Shown here one piece after another: positions 1-11,924 of a stretch of 64,000 nucleotides of DNA. The position numbers and the translations under genes are program-made. Position 1 is the stretch's first letter, and each line of letters opens with the position of its first letter. Below the pieces are notes generated by a model. That model worked only from the letters and a program-made list of their open reading frames with translations. It was not told where the DNA came from and made no database searches. The stretch comes from Triticum aestivum (lineage: Eukaryota > Streptophyta > Magnoliopsida > Poales > Poaceae), in the NCBI RefSeq assembly GCF_018294505.1, contig NC_057811.1, positions 21,494,579 through 21,558,578 of the forward strand, written 5' to 3'.

Positions 1-2651
1 CACCGGCAGAGACAGTTTGCTCCCACCCAAGCCCTTATTGACGCAATGACCCAAGCTCAAGAGGGCTTGATCAAGTTCAACAGAGAGAAAGACGCACTGA
101 CAACAGCCCTCGGGAATGATGAACACGGAGGACGTGTACGAGGCAAAGGCAAAGTTCCGTGGAAAGTAGGGTTTTCCCAGGACAATGACCCGTACTGTTA
201 CAGAAGCCGTAAGAGAAAGACGGACCGGGATGCAGATCTTATGACGAAGTTTGCATCGGAACTCCATGAGTTGAAGCAGACCGTGCATGAACTAGTGAAA
301 GAAAAATCGGCTGTAGGGCCGCATGAAGATCATGAAGCGGATCGCGGAAGCCAGCAGCGGAGAAGCAGCGTGGCTTCCACGGATGCCCCGCCTGCTGCTA
401 GTGCACCGATGATCGAGATTCGTGCACCGGAGCCTCACTACCCCGTGGATGATGTAAAGGAGATGAAAGAATGTGATCTGCATTATCCCGTGGGGAACGT
501 TTCCACGAAGGTAGCTAGCGGCAGTGCTTTACCCTGTACACCTGGAGCACTCCACCACAACAACCCCATTGCATATGGCTATGCTCGTGTCACGGTGGAA
601 GACATAGTCCAAGGGTTTGAGGACCTGGAGATTGACAAACCTACACCCGAAGGGGAGAGAAGACTTGGAGATGTCAAGCGCCAGTTCATTCTATGGAAAA
701 AGAAGTACATAGTGTTTCCAGGCGAGGCGCCAAGGCTAGCAAGTCCACCCCCCTCCGATGGTGGTGGTGGTGGTGGCGGTGGTGGTGGTCGTGGTGGTTC
801 ACCTACACCTCCTTCACGCCATTCGACGCCGTCCCCCGATCCACAACCTCCGGCGGGTACGACGCCCCCCAATCCTCCTCCGGCGGGTACGACGCCCCCC
901 AATCCACCTCCGGCGAAGAAGCAGAAGCAGGCGGACAGCAAGGAAACCCGCTCCTGGACTATTAACCCGGACCCTTATGTACCTAAGACCACAAGGGTAC
1001 CGGAGCCATCACTGAAGCCTCTCCTCCCAAGGCCTGGGGAACTTAGTGAAGCTGAAACCAAATTGGCCGCGTCTGCTGATTATGAGAAATGGAAGGCGGA
1101 TATGAAGGCGGAAAAAGAGCCTGAGCCCAAGCAAGTATTCACTGAGAAGCAAAAGAAGTGGGCTAAGGATTTTTTGACGACACCGTCCCAAGCCGAGCTG
1201 AATATGCCTGACGACTATGGACATGAACTTCGTAGGCAAGCAAAAATATTGAAGGAGGAGAAAGAAGAAAGTAAAAAAAGCGGGAAACAAGTTGACCAGC
1301 TCGGGATGCAGAAGAAACAATCGATCCCCCCGCTCATAGTGAAAGCCGGTCCGGAAGAGGACCCCGAGATCATAGCAGCTGCGGCAGCACTTGGATTGAC
1401 TGTAGCGAGTGCCATGAAACAAGCGTCCGAGATGGGTTTGACTCTTCGTGCCTTCTTAGGCCTTGAGGATGCGCCAGTATGTGAGATAGCATTACAATAT
1501 GTGCGGAATGGGCCTCTCGTCGAGCCTGCGCGGGAAAAGAGTCTACCACCACAAATGCGAAATCTGCTACGTTGGTACAAGCAATTCATAACATGGGCCG
1601 ACAAAGAATATATTTATGCGGATGTTACAGATGAGCATCACACCAAACGGTACTCTGTAGAAGTTCATATGAGTGAATTGTTCCAGCTGTTCAATCTGCG
1701 CGACCTCGACAAATCTATGCTGAGTTGCTACGTTCTGTAAGTGATTTATTTCTACCTCATCTCGTTCTTCATTGCCTGCACTATATATATATTGTCCTAA
1801 CTATATTGTTGCGTACGCTATTATGCAGATTGAAGATTTGGGAATGCAAAATAAGAAACATCCATGATGTTGGGTTCATTGACCCACATATCGTTAATGG
1901 ACATGTGTTACAACATCACCCCGAAGACGTGGAGAAAGACTTGTACAAGTTTCTTAGAAAGCATCAACTCAAAAGTCATATTCTATTTCCTTACCATTTT
2001 GGGTGAGTGTTTCTCTCTTGTGCCCATTCTCTTTTGTTTACTCCATGCATGGTATGTCTAATCGATGAGTTATGCATGACTGTGCATGTAACGTGTCCGC
2101 AGGTTCCACTGGATTCTGCTAAATATTGAACTTCACACCTCCAGAGTTCTAATCATGGACTCTATGGATTCGGATCCAAAGCGTTGGGCCGACATGAGAA
2201 AAATGCTGCAAAAGTAATTATTTTCAATCATTTGAGCTCTATATCGATCGGTCTCTTTCGTTCATTTCCTAATATCAAGTAACTAATAACTCCCTTGTTC
2301 ATTTAATTTTCTTTGCCCTGTAGGGTTTGGAGACGGTTCTCAGAAGAAATTGTCGGTGAATTCAAACATGAGCTAGATTTCAGAAGGTTAGTTAATGTGG
2401 ATAAGCAGCCACCGGGGACCAATCTATGTGGATACTATGTTTGTGAGAACATCCGGAGACACACCTCTGAGCGGAAGGCATCGGATAGCGTGCGGAACGC
2501 GACGGATAACTTGCGGAGGAGGCTTAGTCCAGAAGCTCGCTTCCGACCAATTCAAGAAGAATTAGCAGGATTTTTCATGAGGGAAGTCATCAATCCTAAA
2601 GGAGAACACTATACCGAGGACGAAGAAATTTATATGCATACCCGAGATTGA
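1..2651 (+). CDS. CACTA-encoded DUF8039 / C48 (Ulp1-like) cysteine protease ORF, 5'-partial, four exons
   Basis: Apparent exons are <1-1736, 1829-2002, 2103-2213 and 2324-2651, with GT-AG introns and continuous frame. Frame 1 is open from base 1; the first visible Met is at 46. Counting from that Met, residues about 150-225 resemble DUF8039 (motif GYARVTVEDIVQGFEDLEI) and 230-295 are Gly/Pro-rich, encoded by GGT repeats. The last exons carry a C48 peptidase core: FHWILLNIEL supplies the His, VLIMDS the Asp, and QPPGTNLCGYYVC the oxyanion Gln and the nucleophile Cys. All four expected catalytic positions are therefore present. C48 enzymes process or remove SUMO-type modifiers; any such activity here is inference. 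The gene is transposon cargo, not a conserved host gene. Alternative exon borders are possible, because no intron was needed at the site where the second copy has one (39170-39294). Confidence 0.75.
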
Positions 2652-3176
2652 AACTTGTACGAAGTTGTATATGGTCATCCATCCTAATTGTGTATGGAAA
2701 CTTGTTCGAAGTTGTATATGGTCACCCGAGATTGAATATATATTATATATTCCTCTTGAATTCTTCTTGTTTGAAATTTCATATGCATGTATATAGTAGC
2801 GTAGAATATGTGTACTGAAACTTTATCAAAATTAAAATAAAACACAAAATATAATATAAAAGAAATAAAACACTCCAAACTAAAAAGAAACCAGGTTTAG
2901 GGGGGCTAAAACCCTAAACCTGCGGAGGAGCCCTTTAGTCCCGGGTGGCCACGAGAACCGGGACTAAAGGTCCTCCGCCCCGACGGACCACGGGCGTCCA
3001 CGTGGACGGGCCTTTAGTCCCGGTCAGCCACAAGAACCGGGACTAAAGCCTTTAGTCGCGGTCCGTAAGAGGCGCGACTAAAGGGGGGTCTTTAGTCACG
3101 CATATTTAGTCCCGGTTACACAGCCGGGACTAAAGGCTGTTGCGAACCGGGACTAAAGGGCTTTTTTCTACCAGTG
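2652..3176. repeat. 3' non-coding and subterminal repeat region of the first CACTA
   Basis: This stretch has no gene. It starts with AT-rich 3' UTR-like sequence containing a short local duplication (TTGTACGAAGTTGTATATGG-type motif near 2655 and 2700). From about 2930 it becomes GC-rich inverted repeats of a CCGGGACTAAAG motif, ending in the CACTG-type terminus. Confidence 0.7.
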
Positions 3177-3639
3177 AAATTTTTGGCGTGCCTATTTTGG
3201 CTGGGCTCGCTGGGTGTTATCCAAACAAACCCTAAAAATCATTGGATTCATGAGCCATGACACTCACACTGGTGCTTAATCAATTTCATATTGTTGGGCT
3301 AACAGGTGCCTGTGTCCCACAGATTATTATTTTTATTGGCAAGTCCAACTACCCTGTATTCAGAAGATTTCTTTTTGTTTGCTACCAAACTATAAATCCA
3401 ACCGACAACTACGACAGCATACTAAAGTCGATAGAAGTGCCGTTCAAAAAAAAGTCGATAGAAGTGTATCATTGGCATGTAGTATATGCTTGCTGTTGAG
3501 ATAATTGAGGTCGATGACATTATAGTCGAGACATGTCTACTGTTTAGGATTCTTTGACCCCCTGTCCGGCACTCGGTTTGAGGTGGTGCACATCCATCCT
3601 CGATCTACTGATCCTTGGTTGCCCTCCAATCACTCATAC
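3177..3639. other. Spacer between the CACTA end and the CASP-like gene
   Basis: About 460 bases with no supported coding sequence. It would contain the promoter and 5' UTR of the CASP-like gene, but no convincing TATA box was identified at a standard distance. The CACTA terminus lies about 460 bp upstream of the ATG, so the transposon may have replaced distal promoter sequence. Confidence 0.5.
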
Positions 3640-4593
3640 ATGGGAGGTGGGAGCAACTCCGGCAAGCCAGGCGCATCGGAGGCGTTGAGCCTCGTGTTCC
3701 GCATCGCGACGGTGGGGCTGTCGCTGGCGTCGGCGATCACGACGGCGGCCTCGACGCAGAGCCAGTGCGTCCACGAGGACTGCAACGGCGAGGCGACCGC
3801 CACCGTCTCCTTCGGCAACTACAACTCCTTCAAGTAAGTCAGTATACTTGTCCATGGACCAGGCATGGTCGTTTCACTTCTCAAGTTAAAGTACGATTCT
3901 TGATGCAGGTATGCGGCGCTGGCCGACCTGCTGTCGGCGGTGCTGCAGGGCGTGGCGATCTGCCTGGAAGTGGCGCGGAAGGACAAGGCAGCCAAGGTCG
4001 TGGAGCTCATCGACAAGCTCCTGCTGGCGCTCACCTCGACGTCAGCGGCGCTGCTGCTGGCCGTCGACGACATCACCTCCTGCGGGTCACCTCGCGGTGG
4101 CGGGCGCCGGCGCAGCAGACGCTTCTGCACCCAGGCCGGCAGGTTCTGCGGGAAGATCCGAGCGTCGTCGGCCTTGTCCCTCGTCGCCGCCGTTTCCGTC
4201 TCCGTCACCGTCTACACCAGGCACATCCCCGTAAGTTTCACGCTTACGCCACGGACTTCGACCTCAGCCGCGGGAATACCAAAGAATGGAGACACAACAG
4301 CACCGCCACCAAGTGTTAGGCCGAAACGGCCAATATCGAGACCACCTAGCGGAGCCAATTCTGGAGAAGAAAAACAGCCCTGCACCCCCACAGAAATTGG
4401 GGCCCCGATGCCTCCGCCACCGGTGATGCCTCGGCCGTGCGGCGGATGCACGACGCTGACAATCCCGCAAGGCTGCGAGATAGCCGAGCAGGTGGTGTCT
4501 CCGCCGTTCTGCGGATGCCCGAGGCGGACGATCCCGCAAGGCTGCGAGAACCCCGAGCCATGCGGCGCAGCATGTGTTTATGTCCATGAATAA
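3640..4593 (+). CDS. CASP-like membrane protein (CASPL1-type), two exons, unusual C-terminal extension
   Basis: Exon 1 is 3640-3833 and exon 2 is 3909-4593, joined by a GT-AG intron in the codon for Lys65; the product is 292 aa. Residues 1-172 match the CASP-like/DUF588 pattern with four hydrophobic helices: about 15-37, 66-87, 102-119 and 150-168. The helix-1 Arg (LVFRIA) and the helix-3 Asp pair (LAVDD) typical of the family are present, as is the FGNYNSFKY loop. Family members are plasma-membrane scaffold proteins related to Casparian-strip proteins. The ATG at 3640 gives the usual short cytoplasmic N-terminus; an upstream in-frame Met at 3583 is possible but less likely. Family members are often about 200 aa, so the 120-residue Pro/Cys-rich tail is odd. 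It contains two TIPQGCE repeats, and a strong donor-like GTAAGT sits at 4231, so exon 2 may really end there. Confidence 0.75.
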
Positions 4594-5690
4594 AATATCA
4601 TCTCATGTTATAGTTTGCCTTTATTTTAGCAGTTTCTTATCTTAATAATTATGTTAGAAAAAAATATAATGGGAATGTGTGGCATTATGTACTTGTTTTT
4701 GTACCAATTAAAGGACCGATTTTGCGTTTGCTTGGTTTGTACTCCCTACGGTACATTTTACTCCACGTATTAGATTTGTGTCAAGTTCAACTTTGTAAAT
4801 TTTTATCAAATATACATTGAAATATATAAACATCTATACAATGCCGTCATTACTAAAAATAGTGAATGCAGATAGGACTTTTCCAAATGGGGCTTGCCGA
4901 GTTCCCTGTGCACTCATTACTAAATTTGCAAGTCGGAGATCGACAATTGGAGTATTAAGGTTAGAGCATCTCCAAAGCAGACCCTCAAATCGCCCGCAAA
5001 CGTCCAAACTGCGTTGTCCGAATGCAGTTAGCCATCGAACGTCGTCGCCCAATAGTCTGCAGACCAATCCCATTATCCGTTTTTTCACAAACCCAGCAAA
5101 CTGGGGGGGGGGGGGGGGGGGGGGGGCTTGCGGGAGCCTAGACCGCCACCACTTAGAACTACGACATCACCGACCCATCCAAAACCCCACCCGGGCCCCA
5201 CGTTCTCATCCGATCCCTCTTTCTCTGGATCCGCTTTATCCCACACCGCCACCGCCGCGGCTCTACCATCTCGGCTGCCTGCTAAGCCCTTCCTGAAGCT
5301 CCGCGACCTCTGCCGCTCCACCTAGTCACCTCAACGCTTTGCCTACAGCGCCAGTACACACCTATCGTCCGTCCGCCACGCAGGTACCATCCGCCCCTAC
5401 GATGGTCAACACGCCCTACAAGTGTTCGGTGAAATGCGTGTGCTAAATTTTTGTGTTCCTTCTTTGAAGCAATGGATTGGAACATGGAGTACATGTATGA
5501 GCACTATGTTGCGGATTAACCGGTGGTGATGCAGGCAACCGAGAAAATGGAAAACAACAGCTAGCTAGCACAAGTACTCGACAAAGGAGCATGACAAGAG
5601 TAGCAATAAACCTTTTAAAGACCGACCTCGTCTGTCGGAATCCAAAATGACCCAGTAGCACACTAGCACTTAGGACTTAAGTTCTTTTAC
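4594..5690. other. Intergenic, includes a 24-G homopolymer
   Basis: No supported gene. An AATAAA-like signal just after the CASP-like stop may serve its 3' end. From about 4968 the sequence has the GAGCATCTCCAA-type start common in grass repetitive DNA. A run of 24 consecutive G occupies 5103-5126. Open frames here are low-complexity or GC-driven and are not credible genes. Confidence 0.5.
5103..5126 (+). repeat. Poly-G tract of 24
   Basis: Twenty-four uninterrupted G residues can be counted. Such tracts can form G-quadruplex structures and are prone to assembly error, so the exact length is uncertain. Confidence 0.9.
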
Positions 5691-7130
5691 AGCGTTTTTC
5701 CTCCTCGGCATTGCATGGGGATACTACTGCTAGCCTAATCTACTATGTAAATTGATCTAGGCGGTAGTCCTGCTCGAACATTCGAGCATACTACATCACC
5801 CGGGCAAAGTTTCCGCCCAGCTTGACCTACTCGCCGTCATCACCTAGGGACCGACGTTGGCAATGGACTTGATATCGAGGTCGCGGAAGTGAGCATAGCC
5901 CAGGCTTGACGAGTGTGTTCCCGAGCGGCCCAGCACATCCACACGCCAATGCGGCTAGTAGCTTCTCGGAGATGGCGGGCGAGCTCGAAGAAGTTCCCCG
6001 GGGTCGCCTGGTCGGGCCAAAGCACGGGGGAGACGCCCTCCATTGCCGACCTGGCAAGAGTGTGCAGCTCCCCGAGCTGCTTGAGCGTGTCTCCCAGGAG
6101 GACACGCCGCGTCGTATCCTGAAATTCAAGCCAGAAGGCCCGGTCTTGCTCGTGTGCAGGATCAGGGTTGCCATTATAATAATGGCACGCCTAGGTGGCA
6201 CTTTTGGGTTGATCGGCGAAGCCAGCTAACGTACGCCACACTTGAGTTAGCTCGGCATATGCTTGACGTCCAAAAATACACTGCAAGAGATATGGCTTAG
6301 AGCAAGTATAACAGATCCCAGTCAGCAGGCTACAACGTGTTCCATGTTAGCAAAATCATAGCTGGAAGGAAGAGAAGCGAAGAGAGAGAACCAAGCGGGC
6401 GCTTCCTATGTTTCCTGGCTATAGCTCAGCCAACGAGAAAAAGAAGATGCATGCAGCCCATCTGAATGCTGCGGCAGGCATTTAGCTCCCCCCGCCAATC
6501 ACATGGCTTTCCTTGCCTCCCCCAACATGCAATCATTCAATGATACAGCCAATGTTTACAGCTAGTCTACTATATGAGCCTTCCATTACAAAGGCTATAA
6601 ATGACGTGGTACTGGTATAGAGCCAGCAGCTCGCTTTGCTATTAGCTTTGCTCTTACCGGATACAATCTCGGTCGCCTGCTTTAACTCCTCCTCGGCATT
6701 GGTCTGTCGCAACTTGGACTCTTTAATTTGATCTCAAGTGCCCGCTTCTTTGCCTCCTTGGCTAGGGTATCCTTCTCAGCCTTCAACTGGTACTCTTATG
6801 TACACCCGTTGAGGTTGTTCTGGGCGACGACCGCCTAGTATTGGGCTGCACGACACTCCTGATGCTCCTTTTGGAGCAAGTCGATCACCTTTTGTGCATC
6901 ATCCCGGGCAGCTTAAACTTGCTCCTCAGCGGTGTGAAGCTGGGCTTCCAGCTCGGCCCCAATGTGTGTGGTAAACTGGTAATTGTGTCAAACAAATCAT
7001 TAAAGCGGATGAGGTGGGGATTGGTGCTTCGGTCGAGGGCGGCCTACTCTACATGGTTCTTCAGCTCTTCCGCTGCGCTGCTGGCCATCCTATTCTGTAT
7101 GGCTTGGAGGCACTAAGCTTCAGTGATTTA
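5690..7130 (-). pseudogene. Decayed retroelement ORF (gag-like/coiled-coil protein), split by a MITE
   Basis: On the minus strand, fragments in more than one frame resemble the plant LTR-retrotransposon protein that has a long coiled coil followed by a WPD..FFELARHLREA-type segment. The segment around 5840-6043 reads LWPDQATPGNFFELARHLRE, and the stretch at 6655-7110 gives Glu/Lys/Ala-rich coiled-coil pieces broken by stops. The reading is interrupted at 6300-6653 by a MITE. No LTR was recognised. It is a pseudogenic remnant; the family assignment rests on remembered similarity only. Confidence 0.45.
6300..6653. mobile_element. PIF/Harbinger-like (Tourist-type) MITE, 354 bp
   Basis: The ends GAGCAAGTATA and (reverse-complemented) GAGCAAAGCTAA form short inverted repeats, and TTA flanks both sides (6297-6299 and 6654-6656), the target duplication expected of PIF/Harbinger elements. 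It interrupts a decayed retroelement coding region, so it inserted later. It has no coding capacity. Confidence 0.6.
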
Positions 7131-8410
7131 ACTGCACCTGTCCAGGGTGTAGACATGTGGGCCAGCCACCTATTGGTCCCACATGTCGTACACCAAAAGG
7201 TGTTGGCCCCGCATGTCATACACCCAAAGGCAGATGCAATAAGTCACGGAAGCTGCCTCTGGCTTGGAATGTGAGCATGGGAGCAAGGAGCTTGAGAATT
7301 TGGGGAACAAGAAGGAGCGCTTATTGCTGCAATTCCGTCAGTTTTGAGGGTCTTCATGGAAATGTATCAATCGAGGTGTCTCTCGCTTAAATCTGTTTGA
7401 CGAGATTGAAAAAAAAAAAGAACAACACAAACTGAACCAACGTCACAAAATCATAAAGAATCAGTACTACGAGAGAGAGCATTTGGGGAGAGAAGGAGGC
7501 ACATCTTGCAGCAATCTGTATATTTGGACGGTCTGTCTGCAAATAATCAAATGGAGGTACTCGCCACCATCATACAAGTCTATTCTTGCCAATCCCCTCG
7601 TGTAACCATACATGTATTTCCTGCATCATATTCGTTTTCTTTTTTGAGATAAAACAAGCGAGATGGACTTGTGATGATTCTGCCTCGACATTTATGGAAA
7701 CACACGAAGAAGTTGTCATTACAGGAGTATAGACTGAAAATCGTCAACAGGATATTGAGAAACCACTGGCAGAGATCGCAGAGTGTTAACCATGTGCATA
7801 GTTCACTGGCATGAAAGAGTGCGTAGTACACCACAAACACATGACACGTTCAGGTCGTACACCACCTAAAGTAGATCTTGAGCCCGGCACTCTCTCGACC
7901 TAGTTGCACCAATTTGAATGGGTGCAGCAGGCTTACCTCCATATTGTAGCTCTAGAATATGACTTTGGACTGGATCTCATTGTTTTTCTCCGAAGAAAAT
8001 TCCCAATGCATCTTATTCCACGGAGGTTGCACCATCTCACCGCCGGTGACATCCATCCTCATCATTTTGGTTCCCCTTCTACACTTGGTCAGTATCCCTC
8101 TAGCAACTACATATAATTTGCTGCACACGAAACTAGTTATTTATATATCAGTGAATGTACATAGCGTGTGGCCTACACATTATTCCTTCAACAAAAGTTC
8201 ACATACCAGTTGTTGTGGCCATTTACACCGAATGTAGTCATCAACGCAGGACAAAGTAGTCGACGCATCCAAAGCAAAGGAAAATTAAACACTCATTTTT
8301 TTAAGAAGAAACAGCATGAGAGTGTCCTACTGCATTATTATTAAGAAGTTACACATATGTAACGTAAATCAAATATTTTATTGGTATTGGATGATTTGCC
8401 ATTCAGTGTG
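7131..8410. other. Intergenic, nothing recognised
   Basis: About 1.3 kb of mixed composition. A short local repeat (CCCACATGTCGTACACC / CCGCATGTCATACACC) lies near 7190-7225. No conserved coding frame or clear transposon terminus was found. Confidence 0.4.
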
Positions 8411-9585
8411 GAAATAAAATGGATATTTTTTAGAAAAGGAGGAAGACCCCCGGCCTCTGCATCTGGACGATGCATACAGCCATTTTAATAATTATTAACA
8501 CAAGACCTTACAAAGTAATACAACAGTAAGACTAAAGCCACCGTCTAAACAACATCTGTCGCTACTCCTATCCAGTTGATGAAGGGGCGCTGATAGTCTG
8601 GGCCTAATACCAAACAGACCTCGCAGCCAAAGCTAACATCTAAGACCTGAGGTCCCAACCAGGACACCTGCCGGGTATGGGCACCCACCAGTCCGGCGTG
8701 CTCCTCAACCAGGACGCCTGCCGGGTATGAGGCCGCCGCAGCCACCTGCCACCAATCCATCTTCAGAGCTGTACTGCTGCATCTACCTTGTCCGGTCTAG
8801 CTGCCGGCGACGCCACCACGACGCCAGACAGCGTCACCCTCCTGTGCGAGTCCATCTCCGCGCATCGGGCGCCGAGTCTCCACTACGCCACGCCGCCGAG
8901 ATCCGCCGTCATCAATGGGCAAGATAAATCACCGCTCTTCCTCTTGTCCCCTCCAACAAGCACTTGCTCCAAAACGATGCCCCCAGGAGGGAGAACGACA
9001 CCGAAGGCGCCATCATCGTCCGATCCGGTAGACCCAGATCTAGGGTTTCCCCCGAAACTTCCCGATCAGGTTTGACGTGACCTGCAACGACGATGCCTCA
9101 AGAAGGGAACGACGTCCGAGACGCCGCCATGGTCCGCCAAGACCACAGTCAAGCGCGATTTTCACCGGAAGCCACGTCGTCCCGATCTCGCGGCTGGCTA
9201 CCGAGCAGAACCTCGCCATGAAGACGTATGGTGCCGACGGAAAGCCGGTTGAGGTCCTCCGGCCGCCCCACCCCGGCCCCATCATGCGCCGCCGGCCGGC
9301 CATAGCCGAACCACGACGGATCTGGCCGGGACGCCAGATCCACGGCCACCGCCCATCGCATAGCGGAGAATCTCACCGGAGGACCTCGCCGGCCCTAGGT
9401 TCGCCGGCTACCGCCGCACAGCCAGGACGCCGCCCTGGTAGCCGCGCGAAGACCCCACACGAGGCGCCCCAGCCGCCTGATGGGAGATCCGTCGCTTCCC
9501 TCTCCTACCCTAGCCCTTTAGGCATCGGGCGCCGCCACCACCGCGGCCAGTGCCGGCGGCAGCGGCGGCCGAAATAAAATGGATA
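8411..9585 (-). mobile_element. GC-rich retroposon-like repeat with perfect 15-bp target duplication
   Basis: The 15-mer GAAATAAAATGGATA occurs at 8411-8425 and again, identically, at 9571-9585. Between the copies is a 1145-bp GC-rich body starting with TTTTTT on the plus strand, so a minus-strand transcript would end in an A-run. That combination fits target-primed reverse transcription by LINE machinery. The body contains a short tandem duplication (CAGGACACCTGCCGGGTATG and CAGGACGCCTGCCGGGTATG, near 8660 and 8710). Open frames within it show no recognisable domain, so the element is probably non-autonomous. Confidence 0.65.
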
Positions 9586-9880
9586 CCATACCAAAACATG
9601 TGTCTATGTAAAAAAATGTGATTCTTATTATTACATTTTTTATGAAACTAATGCAATGAATGTGAAGTCACAAAACCAAACGATTCTATAGAGCTTATGA
9701 GATGTCAGTCGCAAAAACAGTCAGATGGGACAGGAACAATGTTATTTATTCTTGTTTGGCTAATAATCATCTTTACAAACAAAACATGTTCTTATTATGT
9801 ATAAGGATCATACTGAAAACAGCAATGCACGTGATCGATGATGTATGCACAAGTCTCCTTCAGCAACGTGTAAGCATGTA
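9586..9880. other. Short spacer, nothing recognised
   Basis: About 295 bases of AT-rich sequence ending in the TA target of the following Stowaway-type MITE. No coding signal. Confidence 0.4.
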
Positions 9881-10118
9881 CTTCCTCCGTTCCATAATGT
9901 AGTGCTTCCTCTATCTCCGTGCTTCAACTTTGACCGTAAATTTAACTACCAAGACCGATTGCGGCGGGAGCAAAAATTATATCAGTGAATTCGTATTCGA
10001 AAGAAGTTTTTAATTATGTAATCTTTTTCACCCGCCGCCGTCGGTCTCGTTCGTTAAATTTATGGTCAAAGTTCGACCTCGGGAAGCGTGGGCGCACTAT
10101 ATTTTGGAATGGAGGGAG
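9881..10118. mobile_element. Stowaway-like (Tc1/Mariner) MITE, 238 bp
   Basis: The element begins CTTCCTCCGTTCCATAATGT and ends with the complementary ATTTTGGAATGGAGGGAG, giving imperfect inverted repeats of the CTCCCTCCGTTCC type. TA flanks both ends (9879-9880 and 10119-10120). Size and termini match Triticeae Stowaway MITEs. Confidence 0.75.
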
Positions 10119-10120
10119 TA

Positions 10121-10633
10121 AGTATACTATCTATGCAATTAAGCATCTGTTGATGTCCTGTCTGAACAGCTAATTCAGCAGGCGGCTGTGACGGTATGTC
10201 TGTTGGCTGTTGCTCTACAATAATACAATAGATGACTACTTATATCCACCCATGAGCCATGAACCACCGCCACGAAATCGAAGTGAAAGAAAAAGGTCAA
10301 TTTTCAGCAACAAGTTTGTTTCTTCTCTTCAACAAGAAACCAAACCACACAAACTAAATCAGAAGAAACAAGAGAGCGTTGCATGTGAACATCTTCAGGA
10401 TGCATCACCGATCAGCCGGCCGGTGACCAGAGCACCACCGTCATTGCAGTGTCACACACAAGGCACTATGTTTCAATTCACGGGAGTGAGGAGAGTCAAG
10501 GATTTGGGGTAATTTAGACATCTTGAAGGGCCTTTCTTCTTAGATTCATCATACCTGACAAATTCCAAGCCAAAACTCAGCAGTTGTAGCAAGTACAGAG
10601 ATTTGGTAGCCATACATCACGATCACAGTCAGA
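10121..10633. other. Intergenic, nothing recognised
   Basis: About 500 bases. A 100-codon open frame at 10210-10512 has no recognisable domain or codon pattern and is not called. Confidence 0.4.
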
Positions 10634-10649
10634 TTGACTAGTTACATGC

Positions 10650-11924
10650 GAAAAAGGGTTTCTCCCACTTTTTATTACAAAGCAACCAACACCGATCACA
10701 TAGCAATACTGGGGCGAGTAGCACAACAAGACCAAAAGAAAAGAGAAAGAACAAAGAAGAAGAAAAAAAATGCCAACAACGGCTGCTCGACAAAGCACGG
10801 ATGACCCGCCACCGCTGCGCCTTCCGAAATCGACCCACCACAGACCAAGGCTCCGAATAGCTGCGTACCAAGCATCACCTCCAAGAAGGAATGCGACGCC
10901 GACGAGGCTGCTGCCCGGACGTGTCCTAGGATTTCCCCCGACACGCGGAAGGGAGTGGGGGATGGATACCTCCAGCACCCTCTAGGAAGGAATGGCGGCA
11001 CCAGCAGGTGTCACCTCATCAGAGCCGGAAGAACCGGCAAGGATTTCTCCTGCACTCTAGACCCCACAGCTCCACTGGGCCAGAGCCAACCAACCACCAC
11101 GCCACCCACCAACATGCGCCACCGCAGTCTTGACGCCACCCACCAACATGCGCCACCGCAGTCTTGACGCCACCCACGCCGCCTCATTGAGATCACAACC
11201 ATGAGGCCAAGAGGCCGGAGAGAGATGCACCAGGCGATGGGAGCAGCAGCACTAGAGTCGCGCTGGAGGGAACTACCTCCACCGCCGTCGTGCGGGAGGC
11301 CCGTGCCTCGGGCACCGTCGCGGTCGCCGTCCGGACGTGGCAGCAGGGCATACCAGGCCACCCCTGGCGTGGCCCGGCTAGGCCCAAATCAGGCTCGCAA
11401 AGCCCCGCCGCCCATGCTGCAGGAGGGCGGCGCCAGCGCCGCTAGCATCCACCCGCCCATCGCCGCTCCCCCGCCTCCCGGAAGCACGCCGACGACCCCT
11501 CCCTGCCGCCGGCCCGCCCAGACCTTGATGGGACCTGAAGGGCCCAGATCTGGGCCGAGCGGGCGCCGCCGGATCACGCCACCGCGTCACCCGCCCCCCT
11601 CCCCCGCCCAGCAGATCGCCCGCGACCACGACAGAGAACCCCGCCTCCGCACCGTACCGCCACCGCCTAGGAGCACCCTGCAGCCGCTGCACCGCCCTGC
11701 GTCGGCACGACCCGAGAGGGGAATGGCCAGCAGCCGCCGCCGTCAGCGCCGGGCCTGGCCCGGCGTCGGATGCCGGCGGCTGCGGCAGGGAGGGAGGGAA
11801 GGGGAAGGGGGAGGGGGAGGGGGAGGGGAGGCGCCAAGTGCATGGCCGGTATCCCGCGGGGGCCACGCTGTCGTGAGAGGGATAGGAGGAGGAGACCTGC
11901 TTTAAAGCGGGGTGAAACCCTTTT
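10650..11924. mobile_element. GC-rich repeat with inverted AAAAAGGGTTTC ends and flanking 16-bp duplication
   Basis: The left end reads AAAAAGGGTTTCTCCC. The right end, reverse-complemented, reads AAAAAGGGTTTCACCCC, so the ends form a short inverted repeat. TTGACTAGTTACATGC (10634-10649) and TGGACTGGTTACATAC (11925-11940) look like an aged target duplication with three mismatches. The interior is GC-rich with a tandem 39-bp duplication (CACCCACCAACATGCGCCAC, about 11103 and 11142) and a GGGGGA purine run near 11800-11830. Large open frames on both strands are GC-driven shadows. Whether this is a retroposon or a TIR element is unresolved. Confidence 0.5.

Larger units (their letters stand above)
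1..3176 (+). mobile_element. CACTA (En/Spm-type) transposon, 3' part; left end outside window
   Basis: The right terminus at 3161-3176 reads, in reverse complement, CACTGGTAGAAAAAAG, which fits a CACTA-superfamily inverted terminal repeat. Positions 2930-3160 hold several direct and inverted copies of GAACCGGGACTAAAG-like motifs, the usual subterminal repeats that TNPA-type proteins bind in this superfamily. The coding content (DUF8039-like plus C48 protease) matches the complete CACTA at 29658-40188. The left end and any transposase gene lie outside the window, so the target duplication cannot be checked; the three bases after the terminus are AAA. Confidence 0.85.

Noticed and set aside
4960..5090. 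MITE starting at GAGCATCTCCAA
   Set aside because: The phrase is typical of grass repeats, but no matching inverted terminus or target duplication was found nearby.
11201..11905. 234-codon open frame in GC-rich DNA
   Set aside because: Long open frames exist on several frames of both strands, the product is Arg/Pro-rich low complexity, and the DNA lies inside a repeat with defined ends.
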